A stretch of 64,000 nt of DNA from Vitis vinifera (taxonomy: Eukaryota > Streptophyta > Magnoliopsida > Vitales > Vitaceae). The notes beneath the pieces are model-generated. The model was not told the origin of the DNA and searched no databases. It saw only the letters and a list, made by a program, of their open reading frames with translations. This document shows, one piece after another, positions 1 through 12,206 of the stretch (position 1 is its first letter; every line of letters begins with the position of its first letter). The position numbers and the translations under genes were made by a program. Location of the stretch: positions 1,503,001 to 1,567,000 of the forward strand of contig NC_081817.1 in NCBI RefSeq assembly GCF_030704535.1. The letters are read 5' to 3'.

Positions 1-3000
1 AGTTGAAACACATTCGTACCTTTTGTAATATTTCACATCAATGCCATAAAAACAATGTCAGTTATGCTTGTTAATTTGCAAAAAGTCATAAATTTGTTTT
101 TCAATGTGTCTATTTCCAGAGCTTATAATCACCTAGCTTTACTTCATACTAATCTTTTGGGCTCTGCTTCCATTCCATCCACAACTGGTGCACGCTACTT
201 TATCTTGTTTGTTGATGATTTCTCTCATTTCTCTTGGATTTCTCTATTACACAACAAAGATCAATCATTATTTGTATTCATAAAATTAAAAAAACTAGTT
301 GAAAATCGGTTTAATTCTTGAATATAATGTTTACGGTCTGATAATGATGGTGAATTTAAATCATTTTCTTCATATCTTGCTACGTATGGTATTAAAAGTC
401 AGTTTTCTTGTCCATACACACCTGAACAGAATGGCCGAGCAAAGCGCAAATTACGACAAATAATTGACACTAGTCTTGCTCTATTAGCCACTACATTTTT
501 ACCTTTCAAGTTTTGGCTATATGCATTTCATATAACTATTTTCTTTATTAATCGGCTACCTATTAAGGCTGTCAATTATCAATCTTCCTTTCAATTCTTT
601 TTTTTGGCAAATCACCAAATTATCACATCCTTAAAATTTTCGGTTACTTATGCTACCCTTATATTCGACCATACAACAAAAATAAACTCTCCTATCGCTT
701 TAGTCGATGCGTCTTCTTTGGCTATAGTTCCAATCACAAAGGATATATGTGTCTTAACCCCCTATTAGGTCGTCTCTATGTTACTAGACATGTTGTGTTT
801 CATGAAACAGTGTTCCCATTTCAGTCTACTCCTGATCAATCCTCATCTATGCTTCTCATCCCTACTCCAACCCTTCTTTCTTACTTATCTTCTCCTGTGT
901 CCTCACTATATTCACATACAACTCCTTCCACCTCAAACCCAACGTTAACTAATATGTCTTCCTCCACTACTTCTTTACCATACCTAATACAAGTTCTTTT
1001 TGTTGACATCTCCACCTCTAAACCTCAATTTATTAATCAGCATCCCATGGTCACCCGTGCAAAGAATGGCATCAGCCAGAAGAAGGCCTACTTATAATCT
1101 CGTATTTTTGAACCCACTACATTTACACAGGAAGTTAAAGATTTAAATTGGATTCTTGCCATGGAAAAAGAGTTTTCTATTCTCCAAAGAAACAACACAT
1201 GGCATCTTGTTCCACCGTCCTCCAATAGCAATATAATTGGTTGTAAATGGGTCTACAAACTCAAATATAAGCCCGATGGAACAGTTGATTGCCATAAGGC
1301 CTGGTTAGTTGCACAAGGATTTACTCAAACTCTGGATCTCGATTGTTTTGAGACTTTTAGTCTAGCTGTCAAGGCCTCTACTATCCACATTATACTTGTA
1401 GTTGCACTTTCATTTAATTGCTCGGTTCACCAACTTGATGTTCAGAATGTCTTTCTCCATGGAGATCTTGAAGAACATGTGTATATGCATCAAGCCCTTG
1501 ACTTTATCAATTCTCAATTTCCTTATCATGTTTGTAAGCTTAACAAGGCTTTATATGGCCTTAAGCAGCCCCCCCCCCCCTCCCGGGCATGGTATACCAA
1601 ACTCAACATTTCACTTCTTGGATGAGGATTTCAAGCTTCTCGAGCTAATAGATCGATGTTTACTCATCATTCAACACATGATGTTTTTATTTTGCTCATT
1701 ATGTAGACAACATGTATACTAGTAACTGGGAGCAACTCAACTTAGGTTTCCTCCTTTATTACTCATCTCAACTCCTTTTTTGCTCTTCGTGACTTGGGCT
1801 ATGTCAATTATTTTTTGGGCATTGAAGTAGTTTGTCATGGTACTATGTTTCATCTTAGTCAACACAACCATGCTAGACTCCAAGCTTGCTACTACTCTAG
1901 AATTGTTAAGACAAACGTTATCTCATCTTGATGGTGAACCTCTCTTGGATGCCACCTTATATCGAAACACAATTGGTGTACTTCAATACCTTACCCTTAA
2001 CAGACCAGACATTTCCTTTGCCTTTAATAAAGCCTGTTAGTTCATGGCTACACCCACCACTACTCACTAGCTTGTTATAAAACGAATTTTGTGATATCTT
2101 AAGGGCACTTTATCCTATGACATTCAGATGCAATAGTCTACCTCGTTGGATATTCATGGATATATTGATGTTGACTGGGCATCTTGTCCAGATGACAGAA
2201 GAAGCATTGGTGGCTATGACATCTTCCTTGGTATGAATTTAGTGTCGCAGTCCTCCAACAAACAAAAGGTTGTCTCGCAGCAGTGTATAATCTAAGTATC
2301 ATGTTCTTGCATATGCTACTTTGGAGATTATTTGGATCCAATCTATTTTATAGGAAATCTGTCTCTTTTCCTCATCTCCACCTCTACTTTGGTGTGATAA
2401 TAAAAGTGCAGCTCACTTGGCTGCTAATCCAGTGTTTCATGCTAGGATCAAACTCATTGAGCTAGATCTACACTTTATACAAGATCAAGTTCTTCATAAA
2501 CAACTTGTTATTCAGTATATTCCTTCATCCAAATAGGTTGCTAACATTTTCACTAAACATATTTCAAGCTCCTAGTTTTTTAGTTTCATAATGAAACTTT
2601 CTGTTGTTTCCTCACTTATGAGCTTATGGGGGGATGATAAACAATACCTAGCTGGTCAACAAGAAGAAGACTCAAGCCGCAAATGTAGGAAGATTGTAAA
2701 TAATTTTTATTTTTATTTTATTCTATTAGTCTTATATTTTTGGGAAGACTTCTATTAAGAATTATTTTTATTTTATTTTATTCTATTAATTATATATTTT
2801 TGGGAAGAGTCCTATTGGGATTGTGCTAGTGGAGTCACATTCCACTTATAAGTAGATTCCTCTTCCACTTTGAGTCATGTTCTGATTACAAGTAGAGTCC
2901 CATTGGGATTGTGTTAGTGGCCTATAAAAGCAGGTGACCCTTCACTCTCTATATATGAATATCAATTTTTTAGAGAGTTTTTCAGAGAGTCTTTCATACA

Positions 3001-5145
3001 TCTATCTGGAGGAATTTTTTCAGAACCAAACTGTACAAATCTCGCTTACAGGCACCGAATGCGAGATCTGACTGTTGAATCCTAGAAGTAGGCCACTGGT
3101 ACCCTAGTGCACCGAGTTCGTCTTCGAGGAGAGTGGATCTATTTCGAGGATAGTGTTTGTCATACCTTAGTCGATAAGTTTTTCTTCTTATTCATTATGT
3201 TCTTTTTTTGTGTTTTTTGGGATAGTATTTTGTTTCCATACCCTTAAATCCAACAACTTAAAATATATCCAAATGGAAGCTTCCCTAGTTCACACCCGTC
3301 TTGAAAAATCTAAAATTGATCCCTTCAATGGGACATTCTTTAAGAGGTGGTAGGAAAGGGTTTTCTCTGCAATTGATGTAGTGAACTTGGGACACATTTT
3401 GACTGACCCAAAACTAGATGATAGTTCTCATATGTTACCAACCTGATAAATTGGAAATAAACAAGTTAGACATGCTATTCTAAATACCATTTTTAATGAA
3501 CTTTTTGATATTCATTGTCAATTTAAAGTTGCAAAAGAAATTTGGGATGCAATGAATAAAAAATATATTTTGAAAGATGCAGGAACTCAAAAATATGCCA
3601 TAGGGAATTTTAGAAATTTCAATATGACCGAGGATAGAGATATATCATCTCAAATCCATGACTACCACTTGTTGATTAATGACTTAGCTATTGAAGACAT
3701 TAAATTACCCAAAACTTTTGTGGTTGCTTATTTAGTAGAGACTCCTCCAGAGTCTTGGAAAGACTATAAAAATAATATGAAACATAAAATGAAATAAAAT
3801 TCCTTAGAGGATGTCATAATCCATATTAAGATTGAGGAACAAAACCGAAATAGGGACAATATTGAGAAAGCTAAGGAATTGTCTTCTAAGGCTAATGTAG
3901 TAGAAGAAAAACCTAAACCCAAAAAACAATAGGTCCAAGAAACAAAACTCTAGGACCAAGCCCAATGCATCAAACAAGGTTCATAACTCAACTATTAAAA
4001 AATGAGGTAATTGCTTTGTCTGTGGCAAGTCTGGATACTATGCAGCTCAATGTCGTCACAGTAAGAGAACTAAGAAGTCCAATTCAAAGGCAAATCTGGA
4101 AAAAACAAAGGTGATCACAATAGTAATCTTGTCTGAGGTGAGCATGGTCACCAATATGAGGATTAAGTGGTAGACTCTGGGGCTACCTGACACATCTGTG
4201 GGAATAGAAGTGCATTTATTTCCTATACCACTATAAGGAAAGAAGATGAACAAGTGTTCATGGGTGATTCTAGATTTACTCCAATGATTGGCAAATGGAA
4301 AGTTCTCCTCAAGCTAACCTCTGGAAAAGTGATTATCCTCAGTGATGTTCTTCATATGCCAAATATTTGTTGGAACTTGGTGTCAGTATCTTTGCTTGGA
4401 AAAATAGGAGTGAGGATCTTGTTTGACTCCGATAAAATAGTTTTAACTAAGAATGATGCATTTGTGGGAAATTACTATTGTAATCATGGTTTATTTATGT
4501 TGAATGTTTTTTATATTATCAATAATAGTGCATCTTCTTCTTCTGCTTAAATAGTCGATTCTTGTGATATTTGGCATAGTAGACTAGGGCATGTGGACTT
4601 TTCATATATGAAGAAATGGTTGAATTGAGTTTAATCCCTAAACTGTCCTTAGAATACCATAGAAAATTTGAATCTTGTGTAGAATCTAAAACCACAAAGA
4701 AATCTTGCAAATAAATTGAAAGATAATAAGATCTACTAAGTTTAATATACAGTGACTTAGGAGACTTAAAAAAATACAATGACTAGAGGTAGACCATTGG
4801 TACCCTAGGACACCGAGTTCGTCTTTGAGGAGGGTGAATCTATTTCAAGGACAGTGTTTGTCACGCCTCAGTCGATAAGCTTTTCTTCTTATTCATTATG
4901 TTTTTTGTTTATGTCTTTTGGGCTAGTATTTTGTTTCCATACCCTTAAATCCAACAACAAGAAGCTAACTGTCTGGGATCAACTACAACAAACCAAAGTA
5001 TGTTAAGAACGTCTTGAAGTAGGAGGTTAGTCATTTAGGTTGTTGTCAATATAAATATAAAAACATCAGTGTATAAGTACTTGGTATCTTTTTCTAATAC
5101 AATAAGAAATATTCATTTTCTATGACCCAGTTTCTAAAACTTTCA
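1..5145 (+). mobile_element. Ty1/copia LTR retrotransposon fossil (unit A), cut by the window edge
   Basis: The window opens inside a copia-type element. Translated stretches show the usual copia order: integrase core (about 100-500), reverse transcriptase (about 1160-1600) and RNase H (about 1840-2350). A polypurine tract (about 2629-2635) and a 3' LTR starting TG at 2636 follow. The LTR ends at 5145 and is split by a second, nested element (2684-4956). The same element lies at 21927-27120 in unit C, so this copy was duplicated with its surroundings rather than inserted afresh. It is a broken fossil with many disruptions. It is older than the A/C duplication and older than the nested insertion. 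Confidence 0.88.
2684..4956 (+). mobile_element. nested copia-type LTR element, internally shortened
   Basis: A second LTR element sits inside the 3' LTR of the first one. Its 5' LTR (about 2684-3255) begins TGTAGGAAG and ends CCAACA. An internal part (about 3256-4780) has gag-like protein, a zinc-knuckle-like stretch near 4015 and a protease/pre-integrase-like region. A partial 3' LTR (about 4781-4956) closes it. At the matching place in unit C (26357-26931) only a single complete LTR remains. It is a fossil, internally reduced and broken, and younger than its host element. Confidence 0.8.
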
Positions 5146-5190
5146 CGGCTATTGCCCACTCAGCTGCCTACGCTGGATTATCCACTATTT
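5146..5190 (-). pseudogene. CYP79 exon 2 scrap to the right of the copia insertion (unit A)
   Basis: These 45 bases match the start of CYP79 exon 2, the codons for the stretch around AEWAMAE in the intact genes. The match begins exactly where the copia LTR ends and stops where the A/T-rich unit starts. It is the remnant of an old CYP79 copy into which the copia element had inserted. The same scrap occurs at 27121-27165. The rest of that gene copy in unit A lies left of the window, if it survives. Confidence 0.7.
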
Positions 5191-6339
5191 AAAAGATATA
5201 ATCTCTTCTAAAAGATGTGTTTAGTGTTTTAAGACACATCCCTTTAAAAGATGTGTCTAGTATTTTGAAGACACATCTATAAAATCTATAAATAGGGCAC
5301 CATGACATATTCATTCATCAATTCTTTTCATTTTTTTTCTTTTTTCTTGTCATTCAAGTATTCTTTAACTTCAAGTCTAATCATTTCTCATTTTTACCAA
5401 ATATTTGGTATTTAAGAGAGTATAAATTACCAAGTGATTCATTATTTATTATGGTATGAAGTGCTCTTATAACAAGAAAGTGATCATTATGTTCTGGGAG
5501 ACGATTGTTCATAAACCATAAGCACCTAAGTGGGACAAATTCATTTTAAGGACATAAAGTCAAACCATCAATCTTATTTGTGAGTTTCAATTTTCTACTT
5601 TATTTTATTTGTATATTTATTATACACACTTATTATCCATATATTTTCAGTGATATGATAACATAATATTTATTTTTTCATATTTGGTAGTTTTAAAGTG
5701 TTATACATATCTAGGAGTTGAATTCATTTTTAACTCCAAATTTTAAGATATGGGGGAATTGGTCAAATAGGTTCAAAATTTAGATACCAATGTAGCGATC
5801 CCAATTCCCACATAACAAGAGAAAAATAAAATACCATTAAAATATCTTTAATAATAACTTCCTATCTGTCATATATAATGGTGGGATTTTTCCATAAATT
5901 AATTTATGATTTAAAAAAAGTACTTTGTGGTAGGATATTTTTTTTCAGCAAAAAAATTATTTGTAGCGAGTTTGTTATTATAAGTCCATGAACATCTGGT
6001 ATCCACACAATAAAAGATCGAAGCTTATCATCTATAATAATAAACTATTATAATAAGGTAGATGATTGGCCATCATCTTAGGAGTCTTTTCTTAATCAAT
6101 TTGATAATATCATATAGTTAATTACAATGGAATCTCTTTGTAATCAATATAATGTTACCTTATTAACCATTATCTTAACAATGGAGTCTTTTTTTTAATC
6201 ATTTTGATAATTACAATGTAATCTCTTTGTAGTCAATATGATAACATCATATGACTTTAGAGGTCTAAGTTAGATGAAATATATGGAATAAACTACTCAA
6301 AATTTGGTCAATGTAATACCAATACCCGTACATTGATCA

Positions 6340-7069
6340 TTTTTATTAGGTAAAGGATATCTAATCCATTGAAGAACCTCATTTAAAGGTTTGTAGTTGA
6401 TTATAAGTCTTGGGGCACCCCTTTCAATCTCAGCAAATGCCCAAATGGAACAATGAATGCAATTTTATATTTGTTTTTTCTTCAATTTTGATTTGTCGAA
6501 ATCTTGATTTTAAATCAAATTATTAAAAGATTGAAGCATTATGAAGGCAACCAATAGGATCCTTTTTATTAGGTAAAGGATACCTAATCCATTAAAGAAC
6601 CTCATTTAAAGGCTTGTAGTTGATTACAAGTCTTTGAGCACCTGGAACTCCCTTACTAACTCAACTCTATCCTTTTATGATGAATTTCTTCTAATTAATG
6701 AAAGTTCTTCGTCATATGATAGTTCTTCTTCACAATCATCATGTGATTGTGTGAAAAACTGAAGTATCAACTATGTGTCAAACATGAATGGAATGTGATG
6801 CCTTTGATCATTAAATTTGGTTACAATTCCTTCATCACTTACTCAATTGGTTTGGTTGTGCCTTGGTAAATTTCAAATCCTAAGAATTTAATCCTGCTTT
6901 GAAATAGTTTGATCTTAGGGGTAAATATTACTAGTCTATTATCTTTGACAATTTTTTGAAAGATTTTTATATGCTTGAAGTGTTGATCAATAGAATTTGA
7001 AAATATAAGAACATCATCAATGTATGCAATGGTAAAGCTTATATAGGGATTGAAAATGTTATTAACCAT
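6340..7069 (-). mobile_element. endogenous pararetrovirus (Caulimoviridae-like) RT fossil, unit A
   Basis: Minus-strand translation shows the polymerase motif YIDDVLIFS followed by a FLGFEIYQGT block (about 6839-7069). Two separate stretches resemble the INYKPLN...WIRYPLPNK part of the same domain (about 6350-6440 and 6540-6650). The style fits petuvirus/florendovirus-type caulimovirids better than copia or gypsy. The pieces are repeated and out of their usual order. This is a broken, rearranged fossil, present once per duplicated unit, so it predates the duplications. Confidence 0.65.
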
Positions 7070-7428
7070 TATCTTAACAATGAAGTATTTTTTTAATCAT
7101 TTTGATAATTACTATGTAATCTCTTTGTAGTCAATTTGATAACATCATATATATGACTTTAGAAGTCTAAGTTAGATTACCCATTAAAATACGTCATGTT
7201 TGGGGTGGAATATTATGTCAAATATTTAAAAAAGAAAAATGAAAATAATTCGATAATATTTTTAGTAATATATCATATAACAAGAAAGTGGGTTTTGAAA
7301 ATTTCACTTATTAAGAAGAGATTCTAAAAAGGAATTTTAAAATTTTATCAAATGTGTAAGTTCTGAGAAAGCAATTCCAAACATTAAGAAGTACTACTTA
7401 CAACCTCTTTCAAAATCAAATGCGTAAT

Positions 7429-7570
7429 GTAAAGTTGGACAACGTTTGTGAACATATTTGGGAGTCAACTTAGAAGTTTAGGATAGAAGAGTCAACTTTG
7501 TAAAGTTGGACAATGTTTGTGAACATATTTAGGAGTCAACTCAGAAGTTTAGGATAGAAGAGTCAACTTA
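7429..7570. repeat. 71-bp tandem duplication (unit A)
   Basis: Two head-to-tail copies start at 7429 and 7500, each beginning GTAAAGTTGGACAA. Unit C has the same two copies (29407 and 29478), while unit B has only one (14397). It marks A and C as closest relatives on this side of the gene. Confidence 0.9.
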
Positions 7571-8112
7571 GAAGGATGCAAGATTTAAATGTTAACGTGG
7601 ACATGCATGACGTATACACTACAATGAAAGGAAAAAAAAAGAAAAAAAATAAGGAAAAACCCACTGCAAATCAATTAAAATACAAATCTTTTTTATAATA
7701 TATTTTTTAAAATTTTATATTATATTTGGTGTAAAAAAACATTTTCTAGTTTTTATTTTCTAAAAATTATTTTATTTTATCTTTTTTTATTAATTATTTT
7801 TAGAAAATAAAATTTATAAAAACTTACTTGGTTTTGAGTTTTTATTATAAATGTAAAAAATGGTTTAAAAAATATAATTAAAATTTTCTATAATAGGATC
7901 ATGTTGATAATAAAAATTTTATATAATAAAAATTATGATAATAAAAGTGAAATATAATGACATATCATTTTTCATATATCTTTGTATCCCCAAAGCATCA
8001 TGTGATAAGTGGAGAAGAAAAGAAAATAGGATGAGAGCATTTATCCTTATTGACTCATAAATCCTTATTTATAGGCTCTACTCATCAAGCCTCGGAATAG
8101 ATGAAGTTTTAA

Positions 8113-9904
8113 TCAATTCCCATACATGGAAGCAGGCAAGCGTGGTTTTGCATGAGCATGGAGAGGCTTGGCTAGAAAGAGCTCGTTCATTGATTCTGTG
8201 AGGTCAATTTGGTCCTGGTTCGGTGGCACACTCCACGAAAAACATTGAAGGAGTCTCGCCAAGAGTGTAACTGTCAACGCTGTCCCTAAGGCAGTTCCAG
8301 GACACCCGCGTCTCCCAGTACTAAATGAAATGAACCGAAGCTCAGGCTCAGCTAAATCCACCACTTCATCATTCATATGCCGCTCTGGTTTAAACTTTAA
8401 TGGCTCTTCCCACACTCTAGGGTTCCGTCCAAGCCCTACCCGGCTCAGCAGGACATGGCTGCCTTTGGGGATGAAGTAGCCGGCCACAACAGCGTCCGCC
8501 ATGGACACATGGGGCACGTTGAATGGTGCCATGGGGTGAAGCCGCAGAGCTTCCCTAGCACAGGCTTTAACATATTTGAGCTGCGCGATATCGGATTCTT
8601 GAACAAGTCTATCCTTTGCAACCACTCTATCGATTTCTTCCACGGCCTTCTGCATAATCTCGGGTTTATTGATCATTTCTGCCATTGCCCACTCAGCTGC
8701 ATGCGCTGGATTGTCCACTATTTCAATCATCAGTTCCTGCCAGATTGTATATAGTTAATATATATTGAACCCCAAAGAGAAGAACTTCAGAATATATATA
8801 CGAAATTAAGATAACATATTAGAGCTAAATTCTCACTATGAGTTGGGCTTTGATCTCTTCTACTGATAGCAATGGTTTTCCCTTTGTGTCGCTGATTGTA
8901 ATGAAAACATCGAGTATGTCCTCAACCTCCTTCTTCTCCCCATTCCTCCATTGTATTATTCTCTCATCCACTATCGGATCATGATGCTTGTTGATGATGC
9001 TCAAAGCCTCTTTTACCATCTTCTCATGGCCATCTAAGTCGAAGACTCTCAGGCATGGAAGGTAATCAGATGGAGAGAATACATATAGGTAAACAAGCGT
9101 GGTAAAGAGGGAGTTTACGTGTTCTTCTTCTTCAAGTCCAGGCCCTCCATCTTTCCTTCCTTCCCCAAAGTACCTTCTGCTGAACATCATCTTCCTAACC
9201 ACATTTCCTGTGTATTGTCTGACTGCATTTCTCACATTCACAACCGATGAGTCCGTAAAATTATGGCTAGTAATACTAGAGAACTTACACTGGTTATAAA
9301 TGAAGCGGACAAGATTGTCGGCTTCTTCAGTTCTCTTCTGGAGGAGCCAAATATGTCTTTCTGGCTTAAGCACCTCAGAAATGATGGTCCTTCTCATCTT
9401 CTTCCACTGCTCTCCCCATGGAGAAAGAGCTGTTGTCAGGAACCCTCTGCTCAAGTGATGGGACGCCATTGTAATAGGTCTGGATGCAAACACTGCATCA
9501 TGTTCCTTCAAAATCTCCCTGGCAATCTCAGGCGAAATCACGGGAATGACATGGACATTGCCCAGTTTGATGCATGCAATCTCAGTGTTGAGTTCCTCCA
9601 AAAGTCCAAGTATCCACCGGAATACCGGCTTTTTTGTGAATAATTCAGGCAGGTTCCCAACTAATGGCCATGGAGTTGGGCCAGGAGGGAGCAGTGGCAT
9701 TTGCTTGGTGATTAGGGTTTTGGGTTTGAGTTTGTAGAGGATGAGAAAAGCGAAAAAGAAAAGGAAAAGGAGCAAGAGGATGAATGGTAAATGAAGATGA
9801 AGTGAAACGAGCTTCAAGGTTTCAGAATTATGAGAGAGCAGGAAGAGGAATGAATTTGGAAATGAAGAAGACATGGTTGAGTTGCAGCTGCTACCCATCA
9901 TCAT
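8113..9904 (-). CDS. CYP79: CYP79-family cytochrome P450, copy A (amino acid N-monooxygenase)
   Basis: Exon 1 is 8837-9904, exon 2 is 8113-8736, and the intron is 100 bp with GT-AG ends. The product has 563 residues, a normal CYP79 length. It shows a membrane anchor (about 39-57), a proline hinge LPPGPTPWP (about 72-80), the CYP79-specific VDNP...AEW stretch (363-372) replacing the usual I-helix threonine motif, ExxR (EALR, 418-421), PERH instead of PERF (473-476), and the heme loop [10 protein letters not shown] with Cys501. CYP79 enzymes sit on the ER and convert an amino acid by two N-hydroxylations to its aldoxime, a precursor of defence compounds. The substrate cannot be read here. I start at the MMMGSS methionines. 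Copy A has an intact frame, but the TATA-bearing promoter of copies B and C is missing beyond about 9954. Unlike B and C it has Ala in the VVAKD stretch. Confidence 0.93.
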
Positions 9905-9954
9905 TTGTCTCTTGCTGATCTTCAGTACTAGGATGCAAATTATGAGAAACCTCC

Positions 9955-10611
9955 CAGACCAATGTTAGGGTGAATTCACAATATTTCAACCAACACCAAG
10001 ATTTTTTTACTATTTCTTTGTGCAAAATTAAATAGGTAATAACAACTAGTAGTAATAAATATATAAACTCATGTAACAAAAAAAAAATAAGATACCATAA
10101 TTTTTACATGGAAAACCCTCCAATGCGAAGGGAAAAACCATAAGACCTAATTCAGTTCAAACTTCTATTATCAATAATAATGGGTTATACTTGTCTTTTC
10201 TAGAATAATCTCTAAAGACTACCAAATACATCAAAAGTACATATATACTTGGATTATACAATCTCTCTTGGTAAAAGAAATAAAGAAAAATTGGAGAAAG
10301 TATAAAAAAAAATGTCGTTACTGTTCATGAGCAGTAACACCAGTTCTCGAGCTCAAAATCTGATCTTATCGTTCATATTGTTTATACTCGAGTTTTGAAC
10401 ATTTCCTCCAAATTTCCACTGGATCGAACCACAGATGAAGCAGGATCAACCTATTGATAAAATCTGGACAAATGTGTTTTTTTTTTCTCTCTTATCTTCT
10501 CTTTGTTTTTTTTTTTTTTTTTTCTCGATTTCTTTTTTGTTTTTTTGTTTTTTAATGTAACTGACTTGGCCCTAAGCACATGGGGCCCACTTCCCCACAT
10601 ACGAGGGAGCC
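9955..10611. repeat. unclassified inserted DNA replacing the copy A promoter
   Basis: The CYP79 leader homology stops abruptly near 9954. The following sequence does not occur next to copies B or C. It contains phrases common in dispersed plant repeats (GGAAAACCCTCCAATGCG near 10110), a short inverted repeat around TTACTGTTCATGAGCAGTAA (about 10318-10337) and T-rich tracts near 10476-10550. No ends, target duplication or protein could be recognised, so the family is unknown. Confidence 0.5.
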
Positions 10612-10865
10612 CAACAACAAATAAAAGCGAAAAGGAAAAGGAAGATGAGCAAGAAAATGAACAGTCAATGCAGATGAATTCGAAGTAAAGCAAGCTCTAA
10701 GGTTTCAGAATTATGAGAGAGCAGAAAGAGTAATGGATTTGGATATGAAGAAGACGTGGTTGAGGTGCAGCCGCTAGTCATCAGCATTGGTCTCTTTCTG
10801 ATCTTCAGTACTAGGATGAAAATTAATTAATGGTAGGCATGCATTGGAAATCTCCCGTACATTTG
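10612..10865 (-). pseudogene. CYP79 5' fragment (leader plus N-terminal anchor)
   Basis: This matches the minus-strand start of the CYP79 genes: leader, start region and membrane-anchor codons, with the CTCTCTTTA promoter motif at its upstream end. It is joined at about 10865 directly to a different CYP79 piece, so it is not a gene. The sequence is more diverged than copies A-C and resembles the scrap near 19.75-19.90 kb (both share GATGAATTCGAAGTAAAGC). Confidence 0.8.
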
Positions 10866-11520
10866 CTCTCTTTACACTGGTTATAAATGAAGCGGACAAG
10901 ATTGTCGGCTTCTTCAGTTCTCTTCTGGAGAAGTCACATATGTCTCTCCTGCTTATGCACCTCAGAAGTGAGGATACTTCTCATCTTCTTCCACTGCTCT
11001 CCCCATGGCGAAAGGACTGTGGTCAAGAATCTGCTCAAGTGATGGGACTCCATTGGAATAGGTCAGGATGCAAACACTGCATCATGTTTCTTCAAAAACT
11101 CCCTTCCAATCTCAGGCGAAATCACGGGAATGACATGGACATTGCCCAGTTTGATGCATGCGATCTCATTGTTCAGTTCTTCCTAAAGCCCAAGTATCCA
11201 CCGGAATGCCGGCTTTTTTTGTGAATAATTCAGGTAGGTTCCCAACTAGGCCATGGAGCTGGACCTCGAGGGAGCAGTGGCATTTGCTTGGTGATTAGGG
11301 TTTTGGGTTTGAGTTTGTAGAGGATGAGAAAAGCGAAGAGGAAAAGGAAAAGGAGCAAGAAGATGAATGGTAAATGAGGATGAAGTGAATCCAAGGTTTC
11401 AGAATTATGAGAGAGCAGGAAGAGTAACGGATTTGGAAATGAAGAAGCCATGGTTGAGTTGCAGCTGCTACTCATCATCATTTTTCTCTTGCTGATGTTA
11501 AGGTGCAGAACAATGGAGTC
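10866..11520 (-). pseudogene. CYP79 exon 1 fragment
   Basis: The matching sequence covers the first part of CYP79 exon 1, from the middle of the exon (equivalent to about 9288 in copy A) back to the start codon near 11480. The anchor and the [10 protein letters not shown] hinge are readable near 11230-11480. The frame is broken, exon 2 is absent, and the promoter is deleted: just beyond the start codon the DNA joins sequence that in unit B lies about 300 bp upstream of the gene (about 17305). It is a deletion- and fusion-derived pseudogene. Confidence 0.85.
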
Positions 11521-12206
11521 TGGATCCCTCCGAATCCTAATCCTAAGACCCATCGAAAATGTGAAGGTACCATTCTCCCACACTAATATTATTTATTTCT
11601 AAAGTGATGTCGATTAGGGAGGAAACTTCCGAAAGAAATAATATTGAAGAGTTGCTTCTTACGCATGAAATGAAGAAGCAAACTTTTTATTGAAGAAAAA
11701 CATTCTCTCTTTTATGAAAAGAACATTTCAATCTCTTACTATCACTTTCAATAAAAACATGACAAATTCTCATCAAAGACAGGACCACTTCTTTGGACAG
11801 CAATAAATATGCTGTCACACATCGACAGAAAAACAACTTGGGTGTTTTAAAAAATACTTTTCAATTATTTTCAAGAATTTCATATTAAAATAATAATGAT
11901 AATTAATTAATTTTACGTCCGATCCCACTACTTCAAAAATATCATTGAATATAAATGCATGACGTAAAGGTTTGGAAGTATGATTGCATGTAGATGACGT
12001 AATAAAAGAAGAAAAAGGGAAAAAAAAAACCTACAAATCAATTTAAAGTAAAATATATTTTTTTTAATTTTTCTATTTTATACATTGATATCTTCTTTCA
12101 TGTATAATATGTTGGAATTTATATATGTAAATGGAAATTAGGATTTTTTTTTTTTTTTTTTGAAAAACATGTTTGTTAATAAATACAATTTATTTTAAAT
12201 AACGTA
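11521..12206. repeat. compressed copy of the CYP79 upstream flank
   Basis: No gene is visible. Pieces match unit B upstream DNA at about 17305-17640 and about 18605-18800 in the same order, with deletions between them. It ends at a T-rich tract near 12140, just before unit B begins. Confidence 0.65.

Larger units (their letters stand above)
5191..8112. repeat. A/T-rich duplicated segment with pararetrovirus fossils (unit A)
   Basis: No host gene is visible here. The segment recurs at about 12207-15174 (unit B, more diverged) and 27166-30087 (unit C, nearly identical). It opens with a TATAAATA-containing promoter-like stretch near 5285-5295. It contains minus-strand translations resembling caulimovirid reverse transcriptase at about 6340-6650 and 6839-7069, and ends with A/T-rich sequence downstream of the CYP79 stop codon. 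The promoter-like part may also come from the virus, but that is inference. Confidence 0.75.

Noticed and set aside
8455-9737. Plus-strand open frames across CYP79 copy A (and matching ones across B and C)
   Set aside because: They are antisense shadows of the conserved exons, with no domains of their own.
10451-10693. Overlapping open frames near 10.5 kb on both strands
   Set aside because: They are driven by a T-rich tract and part of a CYP79 anchor fragment; low-complexity translations.
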